DNA of 64,000 nucleotides from Cyanobacteria bacterium SBLK (GCA_017746715.1 JAGHZQ010000097.1:58801-122800), one strand, 5' to 3'; positions 25,024 to 33,949 are shown, numbered from the stretch's first letter. Notes: generated by a model not told the origin, from the sequence alone. Numbers and translations: made by a program.

Positions 25024-25113
25024 ATGAATGAAATCCAAGGAACGGCTTACACCGAACAAATCAAAGGCTCGGGGTATACCCGACAAGACACCAACACGAA
25101 CCCTTCTTCCTAA
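25024..25113 (+). CDS. Possible 29-residue peptide with strong ribosome site
   Basis: GGAGGA at 25011-25016 precedes an ATG at 25024 by seven bases, and the frame encodes 29 polar residues beginning MNEIQGTAYTEQIKGSGYTR. The stop is inside a perfect 8-bp hairpin (CCTAACTT, loop TTGG, AAGTTAGG, 25109-25128). It follows the metal-regulated flavoprotein by 73 bases and may share its transcript. No family is recognised; the ribosome site is the main support. Confidence 0.4.
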   Translation: MNEIQGTAYTEQIKGSGYTRQDTNTNPSS

Positions 25114-25281
25114 CTTTTGGAAGTTAGGTAATATTCAGATTCCTGTTAATCCCCTCGCTCGCTCGATGCTCGATCGTGAAAATTTGGTAATTGCGATCGC
25201 GTAGTTTTACGGATCGCGATCGCTCCAGAATCGTGTTGAAAATCATTGAATCAACGGATAAACCTCACTGATTTTGCGGAT

Positions 25282-25425
25282 TTTCCTCATCAGAAAAGAG
25301 AGAGGGCGATCGCATTTTTTCTCGATCTATCTCATGGGAAATCGGGAAGTACGATCGCATTTTTTCCCGATCTATCTCATCAAAAAACAGCGAAAGCGAT
25401 CGCATTTTTTCTCGATCGAACTCAT
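25282..25425. repeat. 45-bp tandem repeat containing HIP1 sites
   Basis: Three repeats of exactly 45 bp, each centred on (G/A)CGATCGCATTTTTT (25306, 25351, 25396) and followed by CTCGATCTATCTCAT-like sequence. Because 45 is a multiple of three, frames stay open on both strands (plus-strand unit AIAFFLDLSHGKS; minus-strand unit EIDREKMRS). I find no ribosome site for either frame and treat it as a non-coding repeat. The surrounding 25130-25538 holds no gene. Confidence 0.75.
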
Positions 25426-25538
25426 GGAGTAGACGGGTCGGAGATCGTCCCCACCCATTAGAAATTGCGAGATAGTGAAACTGTAGAAAACAACACCAAC
25501 ACTGAATTCGCAAATTTCACGGATCGAGGTCGAAACCC

Positions 25539-25703
25539 ATGAACTGCAAATGGCAAACACTTATCTTTAAAATGTCCTTCTGGTTGTTCCTCGAAATCTT
25601 TCTCGGTGCATTAGGACTCGATGGCATGGCAGACTACAGCGAATTTGTCTTTGACCAAAAAGCACTTCGCCAGCGTAGCGATCGCATCGCCATCGTCTCC
25701 TAA
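25539..25703 (+). CDS. Small membrane-associated protein (54 residues)
   Basis: ATG at 25539 opens a 54-codon frame: MNCKWQTLIFKMSFWLFLEI, then FLGALGLDGMADYSEFVFDQ and a basic tail RQRSDRIAIVS. It has one hydrophobic helix and the conserved-looking phrase LADYSEF-type motif (here MADYSEFVF) that I recall from small cyanobacterial hypothetical proteins. Codon use is ordinary for the window, including a HIP1 site in the 3' end. Function unknown. Confidence 0.55.
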   Translation: MNCKWQTLIFKMSFWLFLEIFLGALGLDGMADYSEFVFDQKALRQRSDRIAIVS

Positions 25704-25802
25704 ACGCCTGAAATTTGCGAATTCTAGTTGAGTTGAAACTCTACTTCTTTTCCTTTCTTTCCTCTTTCTGCGGTTGCCTTCTGCGCGATCGCTTTTTTTT
25801 AT

Positions 25803-27209
25803 CTACAAAGAGCGTAAAAAGCGTATCAAAGCATCGCGATCGCTTTGACTCATGGCTTGAAACTGCGCTTTCGAGTTTTTTGCTTCTCCATCATGCCAGA
25901 GAATCGCCTCTTCTAAAGTGCGAGCGCGACCGTCGTGAAGATAGCTCGAATAAGGCAGCACGGTTTGAGTCAAACCAATACCCCATAAGGATTGGGTGCG
26001 CCATTCCCGTCCTGTAGCGAGGAAATCCGGGCGATGGTCTGCCAATCCTTCTCCCATATCGTGCAACAGCAGATCGGTATAGGGATGAATGGTTTGATGG
26101 GCAAGGGCCTCGATTTCGTAATCTCCCGTGGAAAGGGTCGGAATGTGACAACTGGCGCATTCTGCTTGTTCAAACAGTTTTTCCCCTTGCTGGATCTCCG
26201 GATCGTTCAAGAGAATGCGACCGGGTACCGCTAAAGTTTGCGCGTAAAATTCTGCCTCTTCAAGGGTCTGGCGATCGATGTCCGGTTCTTCGTCCGATTC
26301 GGGGAAAAGAGGATTGGTCACGCCCATATCGTTGACATAAGCGGAAGCCGTTTGCTGGAGCAGGTTTGGGTTATTCGCTTTCCAACCAAAACGACCCAAA
26401 GCGATGGCCTCTTTTTCCACGTCCCAAACTTCATTCACGCGACCGGAAATCCCATCCCCATCGCGATCGTCGGGATCGGCAAGGTTGCGAATGGTTGCCT
26501 CGGGGACGGCTTCAAGCAATCCCAAGCCAAAAACTGGGGGAGGAATGCGAAGGGAGGTTAAAATGTCGGGAGAAAGAGACTCGCCATTAGGAAGAAGGAT
26601 TTCCGGACGGGGATAGCGCAAGGAATAGGGCGTACCCTCTTTATATTTTCCCTCTCGTTCTTCCCAGGCGATCTCGACGGTTGCTTCCGGTTCGTGACCG
26701 TAAATGCCTCGATCTTGGATTTGCGTTCCCAATCCCGGAACTGGTGGTGCATTCTCCAAACTGACGGAGGCTTCGAGATGATAAGTATCGACTGGGAGAG
26801 ATTTAGGGTCAATAACATCGCCAGAATTTTTGCGACCGTCGCTCACCCGTACCAGTAATTGCCCTTTTTCCGGCAAACCGCGACCGTTGCGAATATGGCA
26901 TCCAGTACAAGACGCGTTATTAAATAATGGACCCAAACCCGGATTAATATGTGCGGGGGGCGTGACGAAGACGGCATCGAAGGCTAAGTCTCCTTGAAAA
27001 TGACGTTCTTCTTCTTCCTCATTCAATCCCACAGAAGGCTGTTCGTAGGCTCTCGAAGAGCGATTAAAAACCGTTGTTTCGCCTCCAGCTAAGGGCGTTT
27101 TGGCAACAGCGATCGCCCCCGATAAAATGACTCCCGATATCAAAGCGATCGCAAATAACGATAACAAAAATCGCCACCTCAAACGCGATCGCGCAAATTT
27201 GTCCGACAT
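25803..27209 (-). CDS. Di-haem oxidoreductase (DUF1111, COG3488)
   Basis: A 468-residue exported c-type cytochrome. A signal anchor (FLLSLFAIALISGVILSGAIA) is followed by two haem-binding motifs, CTGCH (in NNASCTGCHIRNGRG) and CASCH (in EQAECASCHIPTL), and by the typical GLGLLEAVPE and ISGRVNEVWD segments. COG3488 proteins resemble cytochrome c peroxidases of the MauG group and usually sit beside imelysins in iron-responsive loci. Here the imelysin gene is 59 bases upstream in the same direction, so both probably form one operon working in the periplasm on iron acquisition or redox. The precise electron donor is unknown. Confidence 0.85.
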   Translation of the reverse strand: MSDKFARSRLRWRFLLSLFAIALISGVILSGAIAVAKTPLAGGETTVFNRSSRAYEQPSVGLNEEEEERHFQGDLAFDAVFVTPPAHINPGLGPLFNNASCTGCHIRNGRGLPEKGQLLVRVSDGRKNSGDVIDPKSLPVDTYHLEASVSLENAPPVPGLGTQIQDRGIYGHEPEATVEIAWEEREGKYKEGTPYSLRYPRPEILLPNGESLSPDILTSLRIPPPVFGLGLLEAVPEATIRNLADPDDRDGDGISGRVNEVWDVEKEAIALGRFGWKANNPNLLQQTASAYVNDMGVTNPLFPESDEEPDIDRQTLEEAEFYAQTLAVPGRILLNDPEIQQGEKLFEQAECASCHIPTLSTGDYEIEALAHQTIHPYTDLLLHDMGEGLADHRPDFLATGREWRTQSLWGIGLTQTVLPYSSYLHDGRARTLEEAILWHDGEAKNSKAQFQAMSQSDRDALIRFLRSL

Positions 27210-27268
27210 AGGTGTTCTCCTTCCTCTGACTTTAGGTAGAGATTACAATTTTGAATTGATTTGACTCG

Positions 27269-28426
27269 TTAACTCCGAACGAGGGGTAACACTTTCTCTT
27301 CCATGGTGGAAAAGAGTTGTAAGATTGCTTCTTGAGCTGTTGTTAATCTTGCTAATGCGGCTGCATCGGCGATCGCGGGTTCGATGGGATCGGGAATCGC
27401 CTCTAATGCTTCGAGGGCAGCGTTTAACTCCTGTTTGATTTGGCGATCGAGTCTGGCATCGGTTCTGGCAATAAAATCGCTGAGACTCATTCCCCTCCGC
27501 GTATCTGGGAGTCCTCCCAAATAGGCATTCTCCACGCTTTGCAGATTATTTTTAAAATCGCTGAGAGATGAATGACTAAAACGACTTTCGAGATCGTCAG
27601 TGGTTTTGTCGGTTAAAGGGACGCCGATCTTTTCATTCGCCACCTCATCCACACAACCTATCATTCCCTGTACGATCTCTTCTAAAGCGGCTTTTTGGGT
27701 CAGATAGGCAGGGTTATTGCGATCGCCTGCGGTAATCAAAACTTCTCGATAAGGCGGATTGCTATCAATCCCATCAACCCAACTGGCTATGAGGTCTCGG
27801 GAGGTTGCTTCAAAGGCTTCAGCAAGTAACTTCAGCAGATCGCGTTCTCTTCGAGAAAAATCCGCAACTGTTTTATTGTTATCTGTACCAAAAAGTAAGA
27901 ATTCGATGGTGTGAAAACCCTTTTCGGTGGTTTGTAAGTTGCTAATATACTCCAAAGTGAAGCGATCGCGGCTTTTGAGAATTGCTGCCACATCGGTTTC
28001 ATTCACCGGCCAGTCGTCGAGATCCCCATCGTAACCGAGGGATTCTGCCGGACCAAAGGCAAAGGCCTCGCTCTGTTCCCAAGGGGTTCGCGCCGCCAAC
28101 CATGCAACTTGCGCGGATTTTAAGGTCTGTGGCGTGGGATTGGTAACAAAGCGATCGATCGCGGTTTTCATGACTGCAGCCTGCCCGACCAAGCGATCGT
28201 AGGTGGGAACGATAACCATATCGACAAAATCGACAATAATCGCTTTTTCGAGACCATGGGCATGGGCAAGCAGGAGAGTCTCTCTCTGTTGTTGAGAATC
28301 TCGAGAGTAAGCTAGGGAATCGTTATTGCGACTGAAGCCGAGGAATACAAGGGCAAACGTCGCGATCGCGATCGCAAGAAGATGCTTTATTTTTAGGCGT
28401 TTTAGAGATATTCTCATCAATGACAT
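27269..28426 (-). CDS. Imelysin-family protein (IrpA-like)
   Basis: A 385-residue protein with an N-terminal signal/anchor (LLAIAIATFALVFLGF) and the imelysin signature GFHTIEFLLFG (GxHxxE), which in this family binds metal. Other hallmarks are TPQTLKSAQVAWLAARTPWEQSEAFAFGPAE, given here in part, and the helical C-terminal bundle. Relatives include IrpA of Synechococcus elongatus, an iron-regulated surface protein. It heads a two-gene operon with the di-haem oxidoreductase and is preceded by Fur-like sequences, so a role under iron limitation is likely. Met1 at 28426 and the Met three codons later are both possible starts. Confidence 0.85.
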   Translation of the reverse strand: MSLMRISLKRLKIKHLLAIAIATFALVFLGFSRNNDSLAYSRDSQQQRETLLLAHAHGLEKAIIVDFVDMVIVPTYDRLVGQAAVMKTAIDRFVTNPTPQTLKSAQVAWLAARTPWEQSEAFAFGPAESLGYDGDLDDWPVNETDVAAILKSRDRFTLEYISNLQTTEKGFHTIEFLLFGTDNNKTVADFSRRERDLLKLLAEAFEATSRDLIASWVDGIDSNPPYREVLITAGDRNNPAYLTQKAALEEIVQGMIGCVDEVANEKIGVPLTDKTTDDLESRFSHSSLSDFKNNLQSVENAYLGGLPDTRRGMSLSDFIARTDARLDRQIKQELNAALEALEAIPDPIEPAIADAAALARLTTAQEAILQLFSTMEEKVLPLVRS

Positions 28427-28443
28427 TGCTCGTTCTTTTTTTG

Positions 28444-28500
28444 CAATTTATTCTCATTTACTGAAAATTCAGAATAACTTATTACAAATAATTCTTATTA
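28444..28500. promoter_or_regulatory. Putative Fur-binding region before the imelysin operon
   Basis: Two partial 7-1-7 matches are seen: AAATAATTCTTATTA at 28486-28500 (10 of 14 to TGATAATNATTATCA on the minus strand) and the minus-strand TGAGAATAAATTGCA at about 28443-28457. The tract is AT-rich, so chance matches are possible; the iron-related operon it precedes raises the odds. Confidence 0.4.
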
Positions 28501-28528
28501 AGTGTTTGTTTTTTTTTTAGAATTGCTC

Positions 28529-28560
28529 AAAAAAAATGAGGGAAAATCGCCTTTCTCTCA
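28529..28560 (-). terminator. Rho-independent terminator of the decarboxylase gene
   Basis: TGAG-G-GAAA pairs with TTTC-T-CTCA (28537-28560) and on the minus strand is followed by eight T residues (A-run 28529-28536). It lies 36 bases after the stop of the decarboxylase gene. Confidence 0.6.
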
Positions 28561-28595
28561 CTAAAAAGTTTTTTTCGTCAATTGATGAAAGAGTG

Positions 28596-31058
28596 TTAAA
28601 GTAACTGCTGCCACTTACTCACAAACTCGCTCAGCGACAGAGATTCGTCGCCATCGACATCTGCCATCCTCCAAAAGCGATCGATATTTTCTTGGTTGTA
28701 ACCCATCTGTTGCAATTCCAACTCAATTTCAGAGCGATCGATGGTTTCCGACTTGTCTTTATCGAGAACCCCAAAGAACAATTGCCCAAACATATTAGAA
28801 GACAAAATCGTTTGAACTGCGTTACGAAATTCTTCTTCTAACACATCAATAAATGACCCTTCTGAAGTCTCCGTCAGCCACGGATCCATACTAACAGAAC
28901 GAATAACCGTAATAGAAGTATTAGGATTTGTCCAATTAACCCCAGACCCTTTTCCCAAAAGACGTTCCCCAAAACTTTGCATCAAATCCGCTCCATAATA
29001 AGAAGTCGTCAGATCTGTCGTACTGACAATTAAATTGTAGCTGTAAATATCTTCTCCCGGATTGATACTTAATAGTTCGTACAATTGTTTATTGAATTGG
29101 TTTGCAGCATCCAAATCTCGGTTAAATTCCCCATTTTTATCTTTAAAATTGAAGGCATAGAGAAGAATATTTTGATCCGGGCCAATTTCTGGTAATAGTT
29201 CTTTTGCCTCGGGATTATCCATAATTTCTTCATAGGTTTTTCCATTAATTGCAGTGGCAATCAGTTGGCGTTGAGCTTCAATTTCTACGTTAGATTTATT
29301 AGCAATCTCCGCAGGCAAACGCGGCACGGGAGCAACCAGAAAACTATCTTCGGGTTGTGCCATACAGAGCAGGCGCGCGTAGAGTTTTTTGCAGCCATAA
29401 AGTGCTTTATTAATAATTTGACCATAGCCGCTTTTAGTGGGACGAATAACCTTATGACTTAAATAAATTGATGCTGGAGCTGCCCCCGGTTTTGAGCCTT
29501 CAATCCCATAAATTCCGACTGTCGGTTCAGTTTCACCGTGAAAAATAACAGGAGCTTTAAACGTCACTAAATCTCGCATTGCCGAATTCCGATAGCATAA
29601 AGCACCAGCAGGATAAGGAATATAACCAGATTTATGAGGATCTACCGTAATTGAATCAGCTTGATGCAGTGCAAGGAACTGATGGGTTGCATATTGGCTT
29701 AACATGATATAATCTGTTGTTATAAATTTTGTTGTTTCTGGAGTTGTCAGATCGTTAGGGGTTGATAAGATAAAGTCATCGCGAATCACTGAAGCGTGAT
29801 AGCCGCCCCATGCAGCATCGGCATGAATAGTAAATTCTAGACCTTTTTTACGAAACTTTTCTCGCAGAGCAATAATATCTTGAATTGGATCGATTGAGCT
29901 TTCTTCGGTACTCCCGATTACAGCAACAACGGTAATAACGGGTTGCTTTTTATTGAGGCATCGATCGAGAAGAGTTTCTAGTTCGGAAACTTTCATGCGT
30001 CCGTCTGCATCGACAGGAATATTAATACCGTAATCTTGACCCAATCCCAATATAGCTCCAGCTTTCGGCCAGGAATAATGCTTACTTCCCGGAACGATAT
30101 AAATCGGCATATCTCCAATAGAAGATCCGCTCTTATCTTCTGGATCGATCGCTAAAAATCGACGAGAAAAATTTAAGAACCCCAAATTTTGTAAGGAGTA
30201 TTTTGCTAATGCTTGGCTCAGTATTTCACTATCAATTCCATAGTTATTATTGAGACGGGCAGGCAATTTTAGAATTTCATCGCTTTGTAAATTTAAGAGT
30301 TGCCAAACATTTAAACTAATTAAAGGCTGGCGATCGCCATTCGGAAGGTCAATTTTTATATTTTTGGCATCTCCCCAAGTCCAGCGATCGTCTAACAATG
30401 CGGCTTTGAATGTCAGAGGATAAAATTTTAAATTTCTTGCCGACCAGAGGGCTTCAATATTGGCAACTGTTCCTCCAGAAGTAACGTGACCCCATGGACG
30501 AATTGCGCCTTTAATTTCGATGTCTTCTTCTGTAGGAATTCGATATCCCAACATTTGACAAAGATCGTCTCCCACTAACATCTCTAAATAAGTTGTTGCT
30601 GTTGAGACTTCAAAGGCAACATTATTAGAGTTATACAGCATCGCTGCAAAATAACCCAAAATTGAAGGTAGGGTAATATCCCAGCACATATGCCCTTGAT
30701 AGCGCATACTAAAGAAAGGAACGGATTTTTTCAGAAAAGCAAGAAGAAGGTAATAATTATCCTTCAGTTTTGCCATAGTCTGGATGTAATCTTCACTGAT
30801 TTTTACAGATTCGGGAATGTAACTCGGATCGCCAGAATGATAGTTTTTGCGCCAAAATGCTTGGTCGCGGATGGCCTCGACAATCAACCGTTCGAGTTCG
30901 TCTGCATTTTCTCCTTTTGCTCCTAAGAACCAAGCTTCGAGGGATTTTGTCCCCGTCCCTTCAAGTTGAGGGATATCTCTCGAAGCCTGCTGAAAGAATT
31001 TCTTCATGTGCTGCTGCATCCGCAGAAAACCTTGGCTTTGAGAACTGCGCGGCTTCAT
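28596..31058 (-). CDS. PLP-dependent decarboxylase fused to a C-terminal EF-hand pair
   Basis: An 820-residue protein. The fold-type I, group II decarboxylase part shows TSGGTVANIEALWSARN (cofactor phosphate region), HADAAWGGYHAS (Asp pairs with the pyridine nitrogen) and the Schiff-base lysine in TVDPHKSGYIPY at about residue 476. Substrates of the group include tyrosine, glutamate and aspartate; I cannot tell which. The last 60 residues carry two EF-hand loops, DKDKSETIDRSE and DVDGDESLSLSE, each with acids at positions 1, 3, 5 and 12, so calcium control is likely. The start MKPRSSQSQ at 31058 avoids a 12-residue upstream extension without a ribosome site. Confidence 0.85.
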   Translation of the reverse strand: MKPRSSQSQGFLRMQQHMKKFFQQASRDIPQLEGTGTKSLEAWFLGAKGENADELERLIVEAIRDQAFWRKNYHSGDPSYIPESVKISEDYIQTMAKLKDNYYLLLAFLKKSVPFFSMRYQGHMCWDITLPSILGYFAAMLYNSNNVAFEVSTATTYLEMLVGDDLCQMLGYRIPTEEDIEIKGAIRPWGHVTSGGTVANIEALWSARNLKFYPLTFKAALLDDRWTWGDAKNIKIDLPNGDRQPLISLNVWQLLNLQSDEILKLPARLNNNYGIDSEILSQALAKYSLQNLGFLNFSRRFLAIDPEDKSGSSIGDMPIYIVPGSKHYSWPKAGAILGLGQDYGINIPVDADGRMKVSELETLLDRCLNKKQPVITVVAVIGSTEESSIDPIQDIIALREKFRKKGLEFTIHADAAWGGYHASVIRDDFILSTPNDLTTPETTKFITTDYIMLSQYATHQFLALHQADSITVDPHKSGYIPYPAGALCYRNSAMRDLVTFKAPVIFHGETEPTVGIYGIEGSKPGAAPASIYLSHKVIRPTKSGYGQIINKALYGCKKLYARLLCMAQPEDSFLVAPVPRLPAEIANKSNVEIEAQRQLIATAINGKTYEEIMDNPEAKELLPEIGPDQNILLYAFNFKDKNGEFNRDLDAANQFNKQLYELLSINPGEDIYSYNLIVSTTDLTTSYYGADLMQSFGERLLGKGSGVNWTNPNTSITVIRSVSMDPWLTETSEGSFIDVLEEEFRNAVQTILSSNMFGQLFFGVLDKDKSETIDRSEIELELQQMGYNQENIDRFWRMADVDGDESLSLSEFVSKWQQLL

Positions 31059-31244
31059 AATTATTTTTGTCCTAAAATAAAATAGCGAAGGCAATTTTAA
31101 ACTGTGAGTTGTTTTCTTGAAAAGGGTTTAAAAGCCGAGAGAAATAAAAGTTAATATCTAAGCAAGATGCGATCGCCTTCTCTAAAAAATACTGAAATAC
31201 GATCGCTGGCTGTATTTTTATAATTCATTTTTGCTTTTTCTTCA

Positions 31245-31273
31245 CAAAAAAATGAAAGGCGATTGCCTTTCAT
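31245..31273 (-). terminator. Rho-independent terminator
   Basis: ATGAAAGGC, loop GATT, GCCTTTCAT is a perfect 9-bp stem (31252-31273), followed on the minus strand by seven T residues. It lies 36 bases after the stop of the gene at 31309-32112. Confidence 0.8.
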
Positions 31274-31308
31274 GCGAAACAAAATTACCGAGAATTTATC
31301 TTTCTCAC

Positions 31309-32112
31309 TCACTTATTTTGGCAATAGTCCTCAGTCGTCGTGACAAACTCAATTCCTACTGTTGCACCGCTTTTAATAACAAATTCACTCCCACCAACTT
31401 CTGTATTTAAATTGCCCCAATCATAGGTATAACCCAACCGCGTCCAAGGATAACCCCCCTCGCCATAAGAAGAAGATTCTAACTCGAGCATCCAATCTTG
31501 ATGTTGGGGATCGACGGAATCCCGAAATTCTAGATCGCATTGCTTATCGTTAATTTCCGCATCGGGACAGGGACGAAATATATCTTCGGGTTTTGCCCAA
31601 ATTTCTACAAATTTAGTTTTCCCATCGTGGGGAGGCAAACCGAGAAATTGTTCGAGTCTTAACGATTTGCTCTTGGGGTCGAGAGTCAAGGCTTGACAGA
31701 ATTTCCTCGCTTGAGGCACCACCGTCGTCCAAACATCTCGGCTTAATTCCATTTCCGAGCCTTCGCGATCGTCGTAACCCTCCCGCGAAGTCCAAGTGAC
31801 GAGCAAAACTTTATCTTTGGTCTCGTTATTTTGCCAGAAAATATCGGGATTGTCTGGCGTAATTGCCCAAAGATCGCGACTGATTTCTGCTTCTTCGGCA
31901 ACCGAAGCATCTTGCACTGCTCGGGAATAAGAACGATCTAAAAGTTGCTCGAACATCTCGAGCCAATCTTCATTTTCTGCGGGTTGTTCTTGGGAAGGTA
32001 GAGAGGAGGCAACGATCGCTTCTGGCGAGAAAAATCCAACCCAAAAGAGAGCGACAACTGCACCGATTGATAGTGAGACTACAATTGTAGCGAGCCAAAT
32101 TATATTTTTCAT
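31309..32112 (-). CDS. Membrane-anchored hypothetical protein
   Basis: A 267-residue protein with one N-terminal hydrophobic helix (IIWLATIVVSLSIGAVVALFW) and a hydrophilic periplasmic domain rich in acids, Trp and Tyr. The domain has four cysteines (KFCQAL, FRPCPDAE, KQCDLEF, DYCQNK), which could form two disulphides. Segments such as LLVTWTSREGYDDREGSEME and VWTTVVPQARKFCQ look conserved, and I recall similar proteins in other cyanobacteria only as hypotheticals. It has its own terminator, and the promoter should lie in the gene-free stretch upstream of 32112. Confidence 0.65.
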   Translation of the reverse strand: MKNIIWLATIVVSLSIGAVVALFWVGFFSPEAIVASSLPSQEQPAENEDWLEMFEQLLDRSYSRAVQDASVAEEAEISRDLWAITPDNPDIFWQNNETKDKVLLVTWTSREGYDDREGSEMELSRDVWTTVVPQARKFCQALTLDPKSKSLRLEQFLGLPPHDGKTKFVEIWAKPEDIFRPCPDAEINDKQCDLEFRDSVDPQHQDWMLELESSSYGEGGYPWTRLGYTYDWGNLNTEVGGSEFVIKSGATVGIEFVTTTEDYCQNK

Positions 32113-32320
32113 TATCGTTTTTTCCAGATTATTGGGATTGCCTTTCTTTTTTAGCTGGGGAAATTCGCGATCGCGCTAACCTTTAAGATTGCGATCGCAA
32201 AACTCGGGAAACACGGTACACTCGTTCTGAAATCGCGATCGCGATCGCGCCAAAATTCACGAGATATTAAATTCGCAATTCTTATTCTTCAATCTCCTTT
32301 TCCCCCATGAAATCCCCAAT

Positions 32321-32372
32321 CATTCCACAAGGTTTTCTCGAGTTTTCCACAATTTACCCAAGGTTTTCCACA
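32321..32372. other. Cluster of three phased DnaA-box-like sequences, candidate origin or DnaA target
   Basis: CATTCCACA (32321-32329), TTTTCCACA (32343-32351) and TTTTCCACA (32364-32372) lie on the same strand 22 and 21 bp apart. TTTTCCACA is the DnaA box known from Synechococcus elongatus. The cluster sits in a 637-bp gene-free interval (32113-32749) whose right part is AT-rich, between minus-strand genes to the left and plus-strand genes to the right. Nothing else is recognised in this interval; a 69-codon frame at 32548 is rejected. dnaA and dnaN are not nearby. Confidence 0.45.
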
Positions 32373-32749
32373 GGTTGAGGAAGCCAATTCCAGATATTAC
32401 GGTAGGGGGATGAATTTTTCTAGTTTACTGAAAATCATTCGTTCTCTACTGAGTTTATGTAAAGTTCAGTAACAAAAAAAGACTGAAAAACCTTATTTTC
32501 CCGTAAATCTTTAGTTTTCCTGAAGAAAGTTGTAACATTTCTCAGCATTGACAAAAGACGCAATTACCCGCGAAATAGATAAAAGGGACGAGCAATTGGA
32601 GAACAACCGCATCGAGTTAAAGCGCACGACCACCCATCCAATCTCAACACATCGATCGAATTCCGAGCAACGAGTTTTAGGGCTGCGGGAAAGTCTTTTC
32701 CCTCGGTTCTGTCCCTCCCCCCCACGTCATCTAGTTCAGCGAGGTCATA

Positions 32750-32971
32750 ATGAATAGTACGGTCAGCATTTTGGCAGAAATTCCCGAAGATCTGCATCAA
32801 TCTTTAAAAACCTATTTAGATGGTCATCCCAACTGGGATCAAGACCGCGTTTTTGCCGCAGCTTTGTCCTTATTTTTGTTACAGAACAATAATCAAGGGG
32901 AATCTATGAAAGAGTCTCAAAATTATCGCGCTTGTGCGAGGGTTTATTTAGAAGCACTTTTCCAATCTTAG
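32750..32971 (+). CDS. DUF2811 family protein
   Basis: A 73-residue protein that I recognise as the cyanobacterial DUF2811 family: MNSTVSILAEIPEDLHQSL, then YLDGHPNWDQDRVFAAALSL and a C-terminal ARVYLEALFQS. The pattern of a short helix, a DxxPxWDQDxVF turn and a long helix resembles ribbon-helix-helix-like small proteins, but no function is established. A GAGG ribosome site lies 6-9 bases before the ATG. It is the first gene to the right of the DnaA-box cluster. Confidence 0.8.
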   Translation: MNSTVSILAEIPEDLHQSLKTYLDGHPNWDQDRVFAAALSLFLLQNNNQGESMKESQNYRACARVYLEALFQS

Positions 32972-33078
32972 TTTTGGCTCTTGATTTTTTATCGATTGTG
33001 CGATCGCTCCAATGATGGGCGATTTTTTTTGCGATCGCGTGAAATAATCGAAATGAATATTTTCCTTTGCACTGTTCC

Positions 33079-33942
33079 ATGTTAGAACTCCCCACGCCAC
33101 GCCAAATCCTCGAAACCCTGCTCCCTCATCTCAGAGTCGCTGGAGCCTACGCCCGAGAAATTCAGTCTCGCATCGTTGCTCTCCCGGAAAAAGGAGAATC
33201 GGAGAATTTCTTTGCGACGGCTTTGACGGATGCCGATCTTTCCGTACAAACTTTTGTCGAAGTGGCTCTTTTGGGGATATTTCCTCAACTACGGTTTTAC
33301 GGGGAAGAATGGGAGCAATCCTACAATACTAAATATTTTCGCGGGACGACTCTCGGAGAGCAGGGGGATTATCTCGTGACTCTGGATCCCATTGATGGGA
33401 CTCGTTATTATCTCGACGGACACCCTTATTATTTGATTATTCTCGCCATTCTCAACGCCGACGACTATGAAGCGGTTATCGCCTTGAGTCCTTCTGAGGA
33501 TTGCTATTTTTACGCGCTGCGGGGAGAGGGTTGCTTTCGGGGGAAACTCGGGGACGATTTAGATCGGTGTCAGCCTTTACGGATCGTCGAACCCGAAAAG
33601 CGAGTGTATTTGGGTTGGAAAATGGCACATTTGTTAGAGTCTTTTCCTTCTGTTTACGAAGTCGTCACCAGTAAAGCCTATACCAAAGAGAAGCCCATTC
33701 CTGCCTTTGCGCGGATGTTGCAGGGGGCGATCGCGGGGGCGATTTTAGATTCGGGAAAGTTCATCGATGGAGCGGCTTTGGCGTTTTTGGCGAAGGAAGC
33801 GGGGGCATTGGTGACGACTCGCGAGGGTTTGCCTTTACCTCCTTTGAGTGCTTGCGAGGATTATCAATTACCGGGGTTGGTTATTGCGGCGAATGCGGAA
33901 GTACAGCGAGATTTGTTGGATTTTTTGGATCGGCACAAATAG
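33079..33942 (+). CDS. Inositol monophosphatase-family phosphatase
   Basis: A 287-residue enzyme of the IMPase/FBPase superfamily. Metal-site motifs are visible in order: FYGEEWEQS (the GEE glutamates), LDPIDGTRYYLDG (the DPxDGT motif with both aspartates) and IDGAALAFLAKEAGA (the distal Asp and Glu). Substrates in this family include inositol phosphates, 3'-phosphoadenosine phosphate and histidinol phosphate; the sequence does not decide. The ATG at 33079 is used, as the four-residue TTG extension has no support. It is convergent with the toxin-like gene at 33950. Confidence 0.85.
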   Translation: MLELPTPRQILETLLPHLRVAGAYAREIQSRIVALPEKGESENFFATALTDADLSVQTFVEVALLGIFPQLRFYGEEWEQSYNTKYFRGTTLGEQGDYLVTLDPIDGTRYYLDGHPYYLIILAILNADDYEAVIALSPSEDCYFYALRGEGCFRGKLGDDLDRCQPLRIVEPEKRVYLGWKMAHLLESFPSVYEVVTSKAYTKEKPIPAFARMLQGAIAGAILDSGKFIDGAALAFLAKEAGALVTTREGLPLPPLSACEDYQLPGLVIAANAEVQRDLLDFLDRHK

Positions 33943-33949
33943 CGATCGC

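Noticed and set aside
25282..25425. Possible CRISPR array
   Set aside because: Repeats are contiguous 45-mers with degenerate interior, no unique spacers and no cas genes.
25246..25513. Frames on both strands across the 45-bp repeat
   Set aside because: Open only because the period is a multiple of three; no ribosome site on either strand.
32548..32757. A 69-codon plus-strand frame upstream of the DUF2811 gene
   Set aside because: It overlaps the next gene start, is rich in Arg/Thr/Pro without structure, and has no ribosome site.
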